Below, one piece after another: positions 24,684 to 34,518 of a stretch of DNA of 64,000 nt (the stretch's first letter is position 1; every line of letters starts with the position of its first letter). This DNA comes from Marinobacter bohaiensis. Its GTDB lineage: Bacteria; Pseudomonadota; Gammaproteobacteria; Pseudomonadales; Oleiphilaceae. The position numbers and the translations under genes were made by a program. The notes beneath the pieces were generated by a model that had not been told where the DNA came from, did not search any database, and worked only from the letters and a program-made list of their open reading frames with translations. The DNA is taken from contig NZ_QGEH01000001.1 in the NCBI RefSeq assembly GCF_003258515.1, positions 620,001 through 684,000 of the forward strand, written 5' to 3'.

Positions 24684-25610
24684 ATGACACACCTCATTCG
24701 ACACGCCTCCGCCCTCGCTCTGGCAGTGGGTCTTGCCGCACCGGTGACGAGTCAGGCCGACGCCCTCGAACGCCAGCTCGATGCCCTGCAGGACTTCCAG
24801 GTCATTGCTCATCGCGGCGCCAGCGGCTATGCCCCGGAGCATACCTGGCCGGCGTACGAGCAGGCGCTGGACATGGGCGCCGACTACCTGGAACTGGATC
24901 TGCACATGAGCGCCGACGGCGAGTTGGTGGTGATCCACGACGACACCCTGGACCGCACTACCGACGGCGAAGGCAAGGTCAAGGATCAGGATCTCGCGGC
25001 CCTGAAGGCCCTGGACGCCGGCAGCTGGTTCAACGCGGCGCACCCCGAGCACGCCGACGACGCCTATGCCGGCGCCCGGCTGCTGACCCTGGATGAGGTG
25101 ATCGATCGCTACGGCGATGACGTGCGCTATTACATCGAGACCAAGTCGCCCGAGCGCTATCCGGACCTGCAACGGGCGCTGGTGGAGACGCTTGAAACTA
25201 ACGGTCTGATCAAGTCCGGGTCAGTGGTGATCCAGTCATTCAGCCGGGACAGCCTGCAGCAGGTGCACGCACTGAACGCCGAGATCCCACTGGTGCAGCT
25301 CGTGTGGTATTCCCCAGCCGAGGATGGCAGCGGCCTGACCGAGTGGACGGGCGTTACCCCGGCACCGTCCGAAATCACCGACGCCGACTTCCAGGCCATT
25401 GCCGACTATGCGGTGGGCGTCGGACCCAACGTGACCTACGACGGCGACGACGTCATCGACGTCAGCTTCGTCGAACAGGCCCACGCCAACGGCTTGCTGG
25501 TGCACACCTACACCATCAACGAGCCCGACCAGATGCGCCGACTGCTGGACTGGGGCGTGGACGGCATGTTCACCAACTTTCCGGATCGGCTGGTCGAGAT
25601 TGCCGATTAA
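24684..25610 (+). CDS. Periplasmic glycerophosphodiester phosphodiesterase
   Basis: This 308-residue GDPD-family enzyme hydrolyses deacylated phospholipids (glycerophosphodiesters) to glycerol-3-phosphate and an alcohol. A signal peptide ends near TSQADA (residue 27). The catalytic and metal residues are His43-Arg44 (IAHRGASG), Glu52, Glu70 and Asp72 (LELDLHMS) and His85 (VIHDDTLDR). It is shorter than E. coli GlpQ (358) but contains the full TIM barrel, ending MFTNFPDRL. The AAGGAAG site and a palindrome precede it. No glpT-type transporter is adjacent. Confidence 0.88.
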   Translation: MTHLIRHASALALAVGLAAPVTSQADALERQLDALQDFQVIAHRGASGYAPEHTWPAYEQALDMGADYLELDLHMSADGELVVIHDDTLDRTTDGEGKVKDQDLAALKALDAGSWFNAAHPEHADDAYAGARLLTLDEVIDRYGDDVRYYIETKSPERYPDLQRALVETLETNGLIKSGSVVIQSFSRDSLQQVHALNAEIPLVQLVWYSPAEDGSGLTEWTGVTPAPSEITDADFQAIADYAVGVGPNVTYDGDDVIDVSFVEQAHANGLLVHTYTINEPDQMRRLLDWGVDGMFTNFPDRLVEIAD

Positions 25611-25677
25611 TCCCGCCGTTGCTTAACCCGCCCGCCGGAGGAAATCGCGGGCGACGGTTTTCTCCGGCGGGGCGCCG

Positions 25678-26655
25678 TCACACGTAAGGGCACGCCACCC
25701 GATGGCGGTGATCGCCCTCCAGTTGCGGAACCTGCTCGGCGCAGGCGTCCCGGGCGACCGGGCAGCGCGTGCGGAAGACGCAGCCCGAGGGTGGGTCGAT
25801 CGGGGACGGCAGTTCCCCCTCCAGCAACTGGATGGCCTTGTTGCGCTCGATGTCCGGGTCGGGAATCGGCACCGCCGACATCAGGGCGCGGGTGTAGGGA
25901 TGCCGAGGTGCGGCGTACAGGGCCGTACCGTCTCCCGCTTCGACCGGATGGCCCAGATACATCACCATGACCCGATCGCTGATGTGCTTGACCACCGACA
26001 GGTCGTGGGCGATGAAGATCAGCGATAGACCCATCTCCTTTTGCAGGGACTTGAGCAGGTTGACCACTTGGGCCTGGATGGAGACGTCCAGCGCCGAGAC
26101 GGGCTCGTCGCAGATCACCAGCTTTGGCTCCACGATCAGCGCCCGGGCAATGCCGATGCGCTGACACTGGCCACCGGAAAACTCGTGGGGATAGCGGTTG
26201 ATGACGTTCGGCAGCAGGCCCACCTTGAGCATGATCGCCCGGACCTTGTCCGAGATCGCCTGCCGGCTCATACCGGGATAGAAGCTCCTGAGCGGCTCGG
26301 CGATGATGTCGCCCACCGTCATGCGCGGGTCGAGGGACGCCAGCGGGTCCTGAAAGATCATCTGGATGTCCTGGCGCACGTTGCGCCAGCCCGTCTCATC
26401 CCGGCCCACCAGCTCCAGGCCCTGCCAGCGGATGCTGCCCGCCCGGGACGTCACCAGCCCGATCAGCGCCCGGGCCAGGGTGGATTTGCCGCAGCCGGAT
26501 TCGCCCACCACACCCAGCGTCTCACCGGCGTGCAGGTCCAGGCTGATGCCGTCGACGGCCTTCAGGGTCTGGGGTTTCGACCAGGGCCAGCGTCGCTCGC
26601 CGCGCACGTTGAAATAGACCTTGAGGTCGCGGACCTGAAGAATCGGTTGGTTCAT
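25678..26655 (-). CDS. oppF: Oligopeptide/dipeptide ABC importer, ATP-binding protein OppF/DppF type
   Basis: This 325-residue ATPase has Walker A GESGCGKS (51-58), signature [15 protein letters not shown], Walker [12 protein letters not shown], and the switch His in FIAHDLSVV. The C-terminal oligo_HPY extension has cysteines in [15 protein letters not shown] that can bind an Fe-S cluster, as in peptide-type ABC ATPases. The WPWSKP insertion near residue 25 is typical of OppF. It is the fifth gene of a complete oppABCDF operon and its start overlaps the oppD stop by four bases (ATGA). Confidence 0.9.
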   Translation of the reverse strand: MNQPILQVRDLKVYFNVRGERRWPWSKPQTLKAVDGISLDLHAGETLGVVGESGCGKSTLARALIGLVTSRAGSIRWQGLELVGRDETGWRNVRQDIQMIFQDPLASLDPRMTVGDIIAEPLRSFYPGMSRQAISDKVRAIMLKVGLLPNVINRYPHEFSGGQCQRIGIARALIVEPKLVICDEPVSALDVSIQAQVVNLLKSLQKEMGLSLIFIAHDLSVVKHISDRVMVMYLGHPVEAGDGTALYAAPRHPYTRALMSAVPIPDPDIERNKAIQLLEGELPSPIDPPSGCVFRTRCPVARDACAEQVPQLEGDHRHRVACPYV

Positions 26656-27626
26656 GCGGTCAGCTCCTTCTCCGGGTGCCAGTGGCAGGCCCGCTGGCGC
26701 CGGCCCTGCGTCATCAGGGGCGGTTCGTCACGCCGGCAGACGTCCATCACCTCGGGGCAGCGGTCCTGGAACGGGCAGCCTGGCGGCAGGTTGAGCAGGT
26801 TCGGCGGGTTGCCCGGAATGGTCGGCAGATCCCCGACCTGGTCGGTGTCCAGCCGTGGGATGGCGGACAGCAGGCCCCGGGTGTAAGGGTGGGTCGGCTC
26901 GTGGAATATCTGGCGGGCCGTGCCGTACTCCATGGTCCGGCCCGCGTACATCACCAGCACGTTGTCGCAGACGCCGGCCACGACGCCGAGATCGTGGGTG
27001 ATCATGATGATGGCGGTGTTGAAATCCCGCTTGAGGTCACCGAGCAACGCCATGATCTGGGCCTGCACGGTGACGTCCAGGGCTGTTGTGGGCTCGTCGG
27101 CGATCAGCAGGCTGGGCCGGCACAGCAGCGCCATGGCGATCATCACCCGCTGGCGCATGCCGCCGGAGAATTCGTGGGGGTACATCGTCATGCGTTTGCG
27201 GGCTTCCGGCATTTTCACCGCATCCAGCATCCGCACCGACTCCTCGAAGGCCGCCTTGCGGCCCATGCCCTTGTGCAGCCGCAGTACCTCCGTCAACTGC
27301 TCGCCGACCCGCATGTAGGGATTGAGCGAGGTCATGGGGTCCTGGAAGATCATCGCGATTTTTTCGGCGCAGATCCGGTTCATGGCCTTCTGGTCCAGGC
27401 CCAGTATCGATTGGCCTTCGAACACGGCCTCGCCGTCCACCCGGCCGTTCCTGGCCAGCAGCCCCATCAGGGCGAACGCCGTCTGGCTCTTGCCGGACCC
27501 CGACTCACCCACGATCCCCAGGGTTTCGCCCGCCTCAAGGGCAAAGCTCAGCCGGTTGACGGCGGTTACGTCGCCCTCGGGAGTGGCGAAATGCACTTGC
27601 AGGTCATTAACGCTTAACAGACTCAT
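26652..27626 (-). CDS. oppD: Oligopeptide/dipeptide ABC importer, ATP-binding protein OppD/DppD type
   Basis: This 324-residue ATPase has Walker A GESGSGKS (40-47), signature [15 protein letters not shown], Walker [12 protein letters not shown], and the switch HDLGVVAG. The oligo_HPY tail has [15 protein letters not shown]. The ATG after AAGGAGT is chosen; a 7-codon longer frame lacks a better site. It pairs with OppF to form the heterodimeric motor energising peptide uptake at the inner membrane. Confidence 0.9.
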   Translation of the reverse strand: MSLLSVNDLQVHFATPEGDVTAVNRLSFALEAGETLGIVGESGSGKSQTAFALMGLLARNGRVDGEAVFEGQSILGLDQKAMNRICAEKIAMIFQDPMTSLNPYMRVGEQLTEVLRLHKGMGRKAAFEESVRMLDAVKMPEARKRMTMYPHEFSGGMRQRVMIAMALLCRPSLLIADEPTTALDVTVQAQIMALLGDLKRDFNTAIIMITHDLGVVAGVCDNVLVMYAGRTMEYGTARQIFHEPTHPYTRGLLSAIPRLDTDQVGDLPTIPGNPPNLLNLPPGCPFQDRCPEVMDVCRRDEPPLMTQGRRQRACHWHPEKELTA

Positions 27627-27680
27627 AATGCTTGGACTCCTTTCCACATCGCGATGGCCGACCGGCCACGTCGCAAAGGA

Positions 27681-28601
27681 TTACCGGTCTTTCGGATCCA
27701 GGGCGTCGCGCAGGCCATCGCCGAGAAAGTTGAAACAGAACAGCGTCGTCACCAGGAAGCCCGCCGGGAACAGCAGTTGCCAGATCGCCACATCCATGGT
27801 CTTGGAGCCTTCGTTGAGCAACGCGCCCCAGCTGGTCATGGGCTCCTGCACGCCGAGGCCGAGATAGCTCAGGAACGACTCGAACAGAATCATGCTGGGC
27901 ACCAGCAGGGTGGCGTAGACCACCACGATGCCGAGGACGTTGGGCACGATGTGGCGCACGATGATCATCCGGGAACGGACGCCACTGACGTGGGCCGCCT
28001 CGATGAATTCCTTGCTCTTCAGGCTCAGGGTCTGGCCCCGGACGATCCGGGCCATGTCGAGCCAGGACACCGCGCCGATGGCGATGAAGATCAGCAGGAT
28101 ATTGCGCCCGAAAAAGGTCACCAGCAGGATCACGAAGAACATGAACGGGAACGAGTTGAGGATCTCCAGGGTGCGCATCATCACCGCGTCGACGCGACCG
28201 CCCAGGTAGCCCGCCGTGGCGCCGTAAAGCGTGCCGATCACGATGGCCACCAGGGCCCCGAGAACCCCCACCATCAGCGAGATCTGCCCGCCTACCAGGG
28301 TGCGGATGAAGAGGTCCCGGCCCAGGCTGTCGGTGCCGAAGTAATGCCCGTTGTCCAGCGCCGGGGGCATCTGCATGTTGTTCCAGTCGATGTCGGCGTA
28401 GGCATAGTCGGTCAGCAAGTGTCCCAGCAGGCAGAGCGCCGCCAGGGCGCAGAGGATGATCAGGCTGGCGATGGCGGCCCGGTTGCGCATGAAGCGGCGG
28501 CGGGCGTCCTGCCAGAGACTGCGGCCCTTGATGTCCTCCGCCGCGTGCAGCTGCTCGGCGAACCGGCCGACCGCCCGGCTGTTTTGATGGTTAGGATGCA
28601 T
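27681..28601 (-). CDS. oppC: Oligopeptide/dipeptide ABC importer, permease OppC/DppC type
   Basis: This 306-residue inner-membrane permease has an N-terminal cytoplasmic stretch (SLWQDARRRFMRNRAAIASL) leading into the first helix. The periplasmic GHYFGTDSLGRDLFIR loop is diagnostic of OppC/DppC. The EAA motif is near EAAHVSGVRSRMIIVRHIVP. The start at MHPNHQNS avoids overlap with oppB and follows its stop by 10 bases; a longer frame exists upstream. It forms the translocation pore together with OppB. Confidence 0.9.
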   Translation of the reverse strand: MHPNHQNSRAVGRFAEQLHAAEDIKGRSLWQDARRRFMRNRAAIASLIILCALAALCLLGHLLTDYAYADIDWNNMQMPPALDNGHYFGTDSLGRDLFIRTLVGGQISLMVGVLGALVAIVIGTLYGATAGYLGGRVDAVMMRTLEILNSFPFMFFVILLVTFFGRNILLIFIAIGAVSWLDMARIVRGQTLSLKSKEFIEAAHVSGVRSRMIIVRHIVPNVLGIVVVYATLLVPSMILFESFLSYLGLGVQEPMTSWGALLNEGSKTMDVAIWQLLFPAGFLVTTLFCFNFLGDGLRDALDPKDR

Positions 28602-28611
28602 AGGCGAACAC

Positions 28612-29532
28612 TCAGTAGCGGATCTTGGGGTCGATGTAGGCGTAGAGGATGTCGACAATGGCGTTGAAGGCGATGGTCAGCGCCCCGATCAGCACCGTGA
28701 TGCCCAGCACCATGGAGTAGTCGCGGTTGAGCGAGCCATTGACGAACAGCTGGCCAATGCCGGGCAGGCCGAAGATGGTTTCGATCACCACGGAGCCGGT
28801 GATGATGCCCACGAACGCGGGACCCAGGTAGGAAATGACGGGCAGCAGCGCCGGGCGCAGCGCATGGCGCCAGACGATGTAACGGGCCGGCAGCCCTTTG
28901 GCGCGCGCGGTGCGGATAAAGTTGGAGTGCATCACCTCGATCAGGCTGCCCCGCATGATGCGGGCGATCGAGGACACATAATGCGCCGCCATGGCCAGCA
29001 CCGGCAGGACCAGGAACATCCACTGGCCGCCCTGCCATCCCCCGGCCGGCAGCCACTGGTAGTGCACCGCAAAGATCAGGATCAGCAGGGGCGCCAGCAC
29101 GAAGCTTGGGATGACCACGCCCGTCATCGCCAGGGACATCACGCCATAGTCCATCCAGGTATTCTGGCGCAGGGCAGCGATCGTGCCGAACAGCACGCCC
29201 AGGAACAGGGCCGTCAGAAACGCCCAGAGACCGATCTCCGCCGAGACGGGGAACCCCTGTCCGACCAGCTCATTGACGGTGAAATCCTTGTACTTGAACG
29301 ACGGCCCTAGGTCGCCCTGGAGCAGGTCGCCGAGGTAACTGAAATACTGGACGTAGAGCGGTTGATCCAGTCCGTACTTGGCCTCGATGTTGGCCATGAT
29401 CTCCGGCGGGATATTCCGTTCTCCGGAGAACGGGCTGCCGGGCGCGGCGTGCATTAGCACGAATGAGACCGTGATCAGAATCAGCAGGGTCGGGATCGAC
29501 TCGAGCAGGCGCTTGAAAACAAAACGTATCAT
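28612..29532 (-). CDS. oppB: Oligopeptide/dipeptide ABC importer, permease OppB/DppB type
   Basis: This 306-residue permease begins MIRFVFKRLLESIPTLLI, the canonical OppB opening, which fixes the start five codons inside the longest frame, after GAGGTGG. The membrane domain ends with the EAA-type segment TARAKGLPARYIVWRHALRP and GSVVIETIFGLPGIG. It lies between oppA and oppC and is the pore partner of OppC. Confidence 0.9.
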   Translation of the reverse strand: MIRFVFKRLLESIPTLLILITVSFVLMHAAPGSPFSGERNIPPEIMANIEAKYGLDQPLYVQYFSYLGDLLQGDLGPSFKYKDFTVNELVGQGFPVSAEIGLWAFLTALFLGVLFGTIAALRQNTWMDYGVMSLAMTGVVIPSFVLAPLLILIFAVHYQWLPAGGWQGGQWMFLVLPVLAMAAHYVSSIARIMRGSLIEVMHSNFIRTARAKGLPARYIVWRHALRPALLPVISYLGPAFVGIITGSVVIETIFGLPGIGQLFVNGSLNRDYSMVLGITVLIGALTIAFNAIVDILYAYIDPKIRY

Positions 29533-29676
29533 CGATGGCCACCTCAAAGACCGGCCGGCTCACGCGAGGTGAGACCCGACCGGCCCTCTTGTCGTCATGG
29601 AAGACAATCAACTTCACGGAATACAACGAAACCCCGGCCGGATGCGGACCCGACCGGGCACAACGCGCGGAGGCGC

Positions 29677-31311
29677 CTAGTGTTTCGTGATGTACATATT
29701 CTTGAAGTAGAAGATGTCTTCCGGGTTGGCTTCGGGATAGCCGCCCACGTAGGGCTTCACCAGACGGGTGGTGGAATACTGGAAGATTGGCGCCACCGGC
29801 ATGTCCCGGCTGAGCATGGCGTCGGCCCGGGCGTAGAGATTGTTGCGCTTGCCCTCGTCGACGATGGTCTTGGATCGCGCCATCAACTGGTCGTATTCGG
29901 GATTGTGATACTGCGGGTAGTTGTTGCCGTTGGCGGTGGTCAGCAGGTCAAGCATCGTCGAGGCTTCGTTGTAGTCGCCGACCCAGCCGGCGCGGGCCAC
30001 ATCGAAGTCGCCGGCGCGCTCGGTGGCCAGGTAGGTTTTCCACTCCTGGTTGATCAGGTCGACGTTCACGCCCAGCACCTGCTTCCACATGGCGGCAATC
30101 GCAATGGCGATCTTCTTGTGGTTGTCCGAGGTGTTGTACAGCAGTTCCACGTCGAGTGGGTGGTCGGGGCCGTAGCCGGCGGCTTTCATCAGCGCCCGGG
30201 CTTTCTCGTTGCGCTCGCCCTGGCTGAGCTTGGCCCACTCCGGTTCCTGCGGCGTGAAGCCGGCGGTGATGTCGGGCACGAACGAGTAGGCGGGGATTTC
30301 GCCCTGGCCGGTGATCTTGTCGGTGATCACTTCCCGGTTGATCGCGTAGCTCAACGCCTTGCGCAGGCGCACGTCGTCAAACGGCGCCTTCTGGTTGTTG
30401 AACGAGTAGTAATAGGTGCCCACCTGACCGGTGGTGTGGATCTGCTCGGGAATGTCCTTCTTGAGCTGGCGGTAGTGTTCGATGGCCAGTGGCGTACTGC
30501 CTCCGGTGAGATCGACTTCGCCGGCCTTGTAGCGGGACAGCTCCGCATTCTCCGAGGCGACCGGCAGGATGGTGACCTTGTCCAGCACCGTATCCTCGTT
30601 ATCCCAGTAGGCGGTGTTGCGCTTGAGCACGATGCGCTCGTTGACCACCCAATCGGTCAGTCGGTAGGCGCCGTTGGACACCATATGATCCGGTCGGGTC
30701 CAGCCGTCGCCGTACTGTTCGACCACCTTGCGGGGCGCGGGCATCATCGTGGTGTGGCCCAGCATGCGGATGAAGTACGGGATGGGCTGATCCAGCTCGA
30801 CCTTGAGCGTGTGGTCATCGACGGCCGTCACGCCCAACTCGCTGGGTGGCTTGTCGCCTTTGACGATGGCCGCCGCGTTTTTCATGGTGGACATCTCGAT
30901 GTACCAGGAATAGGGCGATGCGGTTTCCGGGTCCACCGCACGCTGCCAGCCATATACGAAATCGCCGGCGGTCACCGGGTCCCCGTTGGACCACTGGGCA
31001 TCGCGCAGGTGGAACGTGAACACCGTGTTGTCGTCGTTCACGTCCCAGCTCTTGGCCACGCCCGGCAGAATGTTGCCTTCGTCGTCCTGAATCACCAGGC
31101 CTTCAAACAATTGCCGCGCGACCCGGGAGCCCGGCACCCCCTCGATTTTCTGGGGATCCAGCGTGGCCGGCTCGGACTGGTTGTTGAACACCACGTCCTG
31201 CTCGGCCGCCAGGGCGGTGCCTTCCGGCACGTTGGCCGCTGAGACGGCGCCGCTGAAACCCGCGCCCAGGAGAATGGCCATGGCCAGGCCGTATCGGTTC
31301 AATCGCATCAT
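29677..31311 (-). CDS. oppA: Periplasmic oligopeptide-binding protein OppA type
   Basis: This 544-residue SBP_bac_5 protein captures peptides in the periplasm for the OppBCDF importer. Residues 1-26 form a Sec signal peptide (AMAILLGAGFSGAVSAA), without a lipobox Cys. The mature part opens with the usual SEPATLDPQKIEGVPGSRV. WSNGDPVTAGDFVYGWQRAV is the standard binding-protein signature near residue 110. Length matches E. coli OppA (543). It is first in the operon, preceded by a perfect palindrome. The gap to oppB is 144 bases, where expression could be adjusted. Confidence 0.92.
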   Translation of the reverse strand: MMRLNRYGLAMAILLGAGFSGAVSAANVPEGTALAAEQDVVFNNQSEPATLDPQKIEGVPGSRVARQLFEGLVIQDDEGNILPGVAKSWDVNDDNTVFTFHLRDAQWSNGDPVTAGDFVYGWQRAVDPETASPYSWYIEMSTMKNAAAIVKGDKPPSELGVTAVDDHTLKVELDQPIPYFIRMLGHTTMMPAPRKVVEQYGDGWTRPDHMVSNGAYRLTDWVVNERIVLKRNTAYWDNEDTVLDKVTILPVASENAELSRYKAGEVDLTGGSTPLAIEHYRQLKKDIPEQIHTTGQVGTYYYSFNNQKAPFDDVRLRKALSYAINREVITDKITGQGEIPAYSFVPDITAGFTPQEPEWAKLSQGERNEKARALMKAAGYGPDHPLDVELLYNTSDNHKKIAIAIAAMWKQVLGVNVDLINQEWKTYLATERAGDFDVARAGWVGDYNEASTMLDLLTTANGNNYPQYHNPEYDQLMARSKTIVDEGKRNNLYARADAMLSRDMPVAPIFQYSTTRLVKPYVGGYPEANPEDIFYFKNMYITKH

Positions 31312-31715
31312 ATGCCCTCGCATCCTTTCCTTTGCTTATTGTCCTTCGTGCTAAGACGAAGTGTCGTATGACAGATCCGATCTGTCAGGGGAGAGACCCG
31401 GATGGAAATCATCTAAATCAACTCATCCCGGGCCCCGGTAATGCCGCAGCGAGAACGCAGGTTTTATGCCAATAGGTCGGCAGGGTGTTGATCTGAGTGT
31501 GGTTTGTCTGTCGTAAGGGCGCCGGCCGACGATGTGTCCGCTATCGGCGCCGGGCGGCTCGCCCCGTTCGTATCCACCCGCCACGCTTGCCGGCTTTTCA
31601 GGAAAGGGCGAGCGCCCCGTAACGAAACATCAGTCCTCGTGACCGGATGGGAGTGGCCCGTTTTTGGGCGCCCGGCAGGCCCCGGACTCCGTTCCGGGGT
31701 GGTGTTCGAAAGCGC
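31312..31715. other. Leader/promoter region of the opp operon
   Basis: Apart from the palindrome at 31369-31387 I see no gene or other element. Its far end is the downstream flank of the MFS exporter gene, which reads in the same direction. Confidence 0.5.
31369..31387. promoter_or_regulatory. Perfect 8-bp inverted repeat upstream of oppA
   Basis: TGACAGAT-CCG-ATCTGTCA lies about 58 bases before the oppA start, a normal place for an operator overlapping the promoter or leader. The binding protein is unknown. Confidence 0.5.
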
Positions 31716-33164
31716 TCAGGCCCGCTCCTGCGATGCCAGGCTGACACGCAGGCGCCCGGCGCTGAGCAGTATGGCCAGCATCGACGCCGCGACCGCAAAC
31801 CAGAGGCCCAGATGCACCGCCTGGACCGGCATTAATGAGTGGTGGGAGGTCGGGGTGTCGGCGTCGGACAGGTGAGCCGCCAGGGACAGGGTGACACCGA
31901 TGATCGCCGCGCCAAGGCTCTGCCCGAACGTTCGCGCGATCGCCAGCACGCCCGACGCGTAGCTGCTGTGTTCGCGTGAGGCGTTGCCCATGATCTCGCG
32001 GTTGTTGGGGCTCTGGAACAGCCCGAAACCGAGACCGCAGATCAGGCTGCGCAGCGCGATATCCCAGGTTGCCGGTGCATCCGGCAGGAACGCCAGCAGG
32101 ATCAGGCCGACCGCAAACACCGCCAGCCCCAGGGTGGAAATCAGGGCCGGAGCGACCCTGTCGGCCAGGCGGCCGGCGTAGGGCGCCGCCAGGATGATGC
32201 CGATCGGCCAGGGCGTAAACAGCAGTGCCGACACGAACGCGCTGTACCCGTAAACGCTTTCGTACAGAAACGGCAAGGCAATGAAGGTCAGCCCCTGCGC
32301 GACAAAGGCGCTCATGGACGTGGCCGCCGCGAGGGAGAAGCGGCGATTGGCGAATATCTCCAGCGGAAGCAGCGGTTCGGGGGCCCGTTGCTGTCGCCGG
32401 ACAAAGGCCCAGCCGCCGGTCAGCGCGACCAGACCGTAGAGCAGGGCAAAGGACGCGCTGCCCGCATCGCCCTGTTTCGAAAAGGTGTTGGCGCACATGA
32501 TCATCGCACCCAGCATTACCGCTGAAAGCACGGCGCCGGATTTATCGAAGGCCGCTGCGGTGCGCCGTTCCGGCGTTGGCAGGCAGCGTATCGCCAGAAC
32601 CACCGCCAGCACGCCCAGCGGCAGGTTGATGGCAAACAGCCAGGGCCAGCCCAGCACGGACAGCAGCGAGCCGCTCATGACCGGCGCAACACCGGTGCAG
32701 GTGGCAATCAGCACAGCGTTGATGCCCAGCACCCGTCCCAGCAACCGGTTGGGGAAGATGTGTCGCAGCAGGGCCGGGGCGATGCTCAGTGTCGCCGCGC
32801 CCCCGATTCCCTGGATCACCCGCATGCAGACCAGCATCGGCAGTGACGTCGATAACGCACAACCGGCGGACGCCAGCGTGAACACGATCAGCCCGCCGGC
32901 AAACTGGGTGCGGAAACCAATGCGCGTGGCCAGCGCCGAGAAAATGGCCAGCGACATGGCCACCGCCAGCAGGTAGCCATTGGCCACCCAGACCGCATTC
33001 GATGCCGACACTCCCAGGTTGGCGGCGATTCCCGGCAGGGCGATGTTGATCATCGAGCCGTCGAGCACGTTCATGGTGGTGGTGATCATGACCGCCAGCA
33101 TGGCCGGCAAGCGGGCTTTCCCAGGCAATCCGTCATCGCCGGGCTGTTGCGAGAATAACGCCAT
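31716..33164 (-). CDS. MFS drug exporter, DHA2 (14-helix) type
   Basis: This 482-residue major facilitator protein resembles EmrB/QacA-type multidrug:H+ antiporters. Motif D1 is seen in NVLDGSMINIALPGIA (helix 1) and motif C in GVAPVMSGSLLSVLGWPWLF of helix 5. Motif A-like and central helices are consistent with 14 segments. The start is set by AGGAGGTTATCG before ATG. It is divergent from a LysR gene that probably controls it. There is no EmrA-type adaptor next to it, so it would act at the inner membrane alone. Confidence 0.88.
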   Translation of the reverse strand: MALFSQQPGDDGLPGKARLPAMLAVMITTTMNVLDGSMINIALPGIAANLGVSASNAVWVANGYLLAVAMSLAIFSALATRIGFRTQFAGGLIVFTLASAGCALSTSLPMLVCMRVIQGIGGAATLSIAPALLRHIFPNRLLGRVLGINAVLIATCTGVAPVMSGSLLSVLGWPWLFAINLPLGVLAVVLAIRCLPTPERRTAAAFDKSGAVLSAVMLGAMIMCANTFSKQGDAGSASFALLYGLVALTGGWAFVRRQQRAPEPLLPLEIFANRRFSLAAATSMSAFVAQGLTFIALPFLYESVYGYSAFVSALLFTPWPIGIILAAPYAGRLADRVAPALISTLGLAVFAVGLILLAFLPDAPATWDIALRSLICGLGFGLFQSPNNREIMGNASREHSSYASGVLAIARTFGQSLGAAIIGVTLSLAAHLSDADTPTSHHSLMPVQAVHLGLWFAVAASMLAILLSAGRLRVSLASQERA

Positions 33165-33307
33165 CGATAACCTCCTGATTCGCAATGCGTGAAGGATAAA
33201 GCGCTAGAATGGATGGCGGAAGACGCACCGTTTGCACTTTATGGTTGCGGCAAACGCCTTATCTGAGTGAAAGCGTACCGGCGCGTCATTGGGGAATCGG
33301 AGAAGCC

Positions 33308-34246
33308 ATGAACCAGCCGGATATGAACCTGTTGACCGCGCTCGATGTGCTGCTGGCGGAGCAGAGTGTTGCCGGGGCCGCGCGTCGCCTGGACCTGAGC
33401 ACGTCCGCCATGAGCCGGACCCTGGCCCGTCTGCGCCAGGTGACCGGCGACCCCCTGCTGGTCCGGGCCGGACGCCGGATGGTGCTGACCCCTTACGCCG
33501 AGTCCATCCGCGAGCGCACGCGCGACACGGTTTTCGACGCCCTGGGTATTCTCCAGCCCGACACCCGCGTCCTGGATCCGGCCACCCTGCAACGCACCTT
33601 CACCCTGCGCGCCAACGACGGCTTCGTTGACGTCTTCGCCGCCAGCCTGATTGCCCGCGTCGCCGCGCTCGCGCCCAACGTGCGGCTGTGCTTTGTGCCC
33701 AAACCGGAAAAAAGCGCCGACGCGCTCCGGGACGGGCGGGTCGATCTGGACATCGGCGTCGTCGGCAACATGGGGCCGGAAATCCGCGTCAAGGCACTGT
33801 TCCGCGACCGGTTTGTCGGTGTGGTGAGAAAGGGCCACCCGCTGGCTCGGGGGCAGGGCGTTACGGTGGCGCAGTACGTGCAATGGGGCCACATCGTGGC
33901 GTCCCGCTCCGGTCGTCCGGCGGGGCCGGTGGATGAGGTGCTGCATGGGCTGGGCCTGGAGCGCCACGTCGCCGCGACGGTGCCGAGCTTTCCCGCCGCG
34001 CTCTCCGTCGCTCGCGCTTCGGACCTGATCGCCCTGGTGCCGGCGTCGTTCCTGATCCGCGAACGCGACGACGATGCCACCGCCGCCCTGTGGGTGTTTG
34101 AGTTGCCGGTCAAAACCGACGGGATCACCATTTCCCAGATGTGGCATCCGCGACAGCAGATGGACGCCGCCCACCGCTGGCTGAGAGGCCAGGTGGAAGA
34201 CGTGTGCCGGAATGAGGTGATGGAGGGCGGTCTCAAAGACGGCTGA
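33308..34246 (+). CDS. LysR family transcriptional regulator
   Basis: This 312-residue regulator has the N-terminal HTH phrase MNLLTALDVLLAEQSVAGAA followed by STSAMSRTLARLRQVTGDPL. This is the NodD/SyrM/LeuO-like subgroup, in which the target helix reads SAMSRTL..LR. The effector domain begins near residue 95 (TFTLRANDGFVDVF). GGAGAAGCC precedes ATG. It is divergent from the DHA2 exporter, 143 bases away, and is a likely regulator of that efflux gene. Confidence 0.88.
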   Translation: MNQPDMNLLTALDVLLAEQSVAGAARRLDLSTSAMSRTLARLRQVTGDPLLVRAGRRMVLTPYAESIRERTRDTVFDALGILQPDTRVLDPATLQRTFTLRANDGFVDVFAASLIARVAALAPNVRLCFVPKPEKSADALRDGRVDLDIGVVGNMGPEIRVKALFRDRFVGVVRKGHPLARGQGVTVAQYVQWGHIVASRSGRPAGPVDEVLHGLGLERHVAATVPSFPAALSVARASDLIALVPASFLIRERDDDATAALWVFELPVKTDGITISQMWHPRQQMDAAHRWLRGQVEDVCRNEVMEGGLKDG

Positions 34247-34258
34247 GACGGAACGCGG

Positions 34259-34355
34259 CTAGGCCAGTTCTTCGTACAACTGCCGGATCGAGGCCGCCGG
34301 CCTGATGGAAATAGTCCCCCAGACCCTTGTCGTTCAGGTACTCGTAATCTTCCAT
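34259..34355 (-). pseudogene. Possible frameshifted C-terminal gene remnant
   Basis: Read on the minus strand, this stretch gives MEDYEYLNDKGLGDYFHQAG in one frame and then ASIRQLYEELA-stop in the next, as if one base had been gained near 34295. The two halves together look like the C-terminus of a soluble protein. I cannot name the family, and the upstream sequence is not obviously coding. Confidence 0.3.
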
Positions 34356-34518
34356 CCTAAAACGGCTATGACGCCCCTGCGCTGGACCGTCCGGAGGGGT
34401 TCATGAGTGTCCATAAAATAGATCGGTTCTGCTGTTTGCACACGAAGGCGAGCAGGGGCATCCGGTGTGGCCGGCGTCGATGTTTCGCTGGCCGTCGACC
34501 ACACCGTCTGCCAGCCCG

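Noticed and set aside
29569-31242. 557-codon plus-strand open frame opposite oppA
   Set aside because: The minus strand encodes a textbook OppA with signal peptide; the antisense frame has no motifs.
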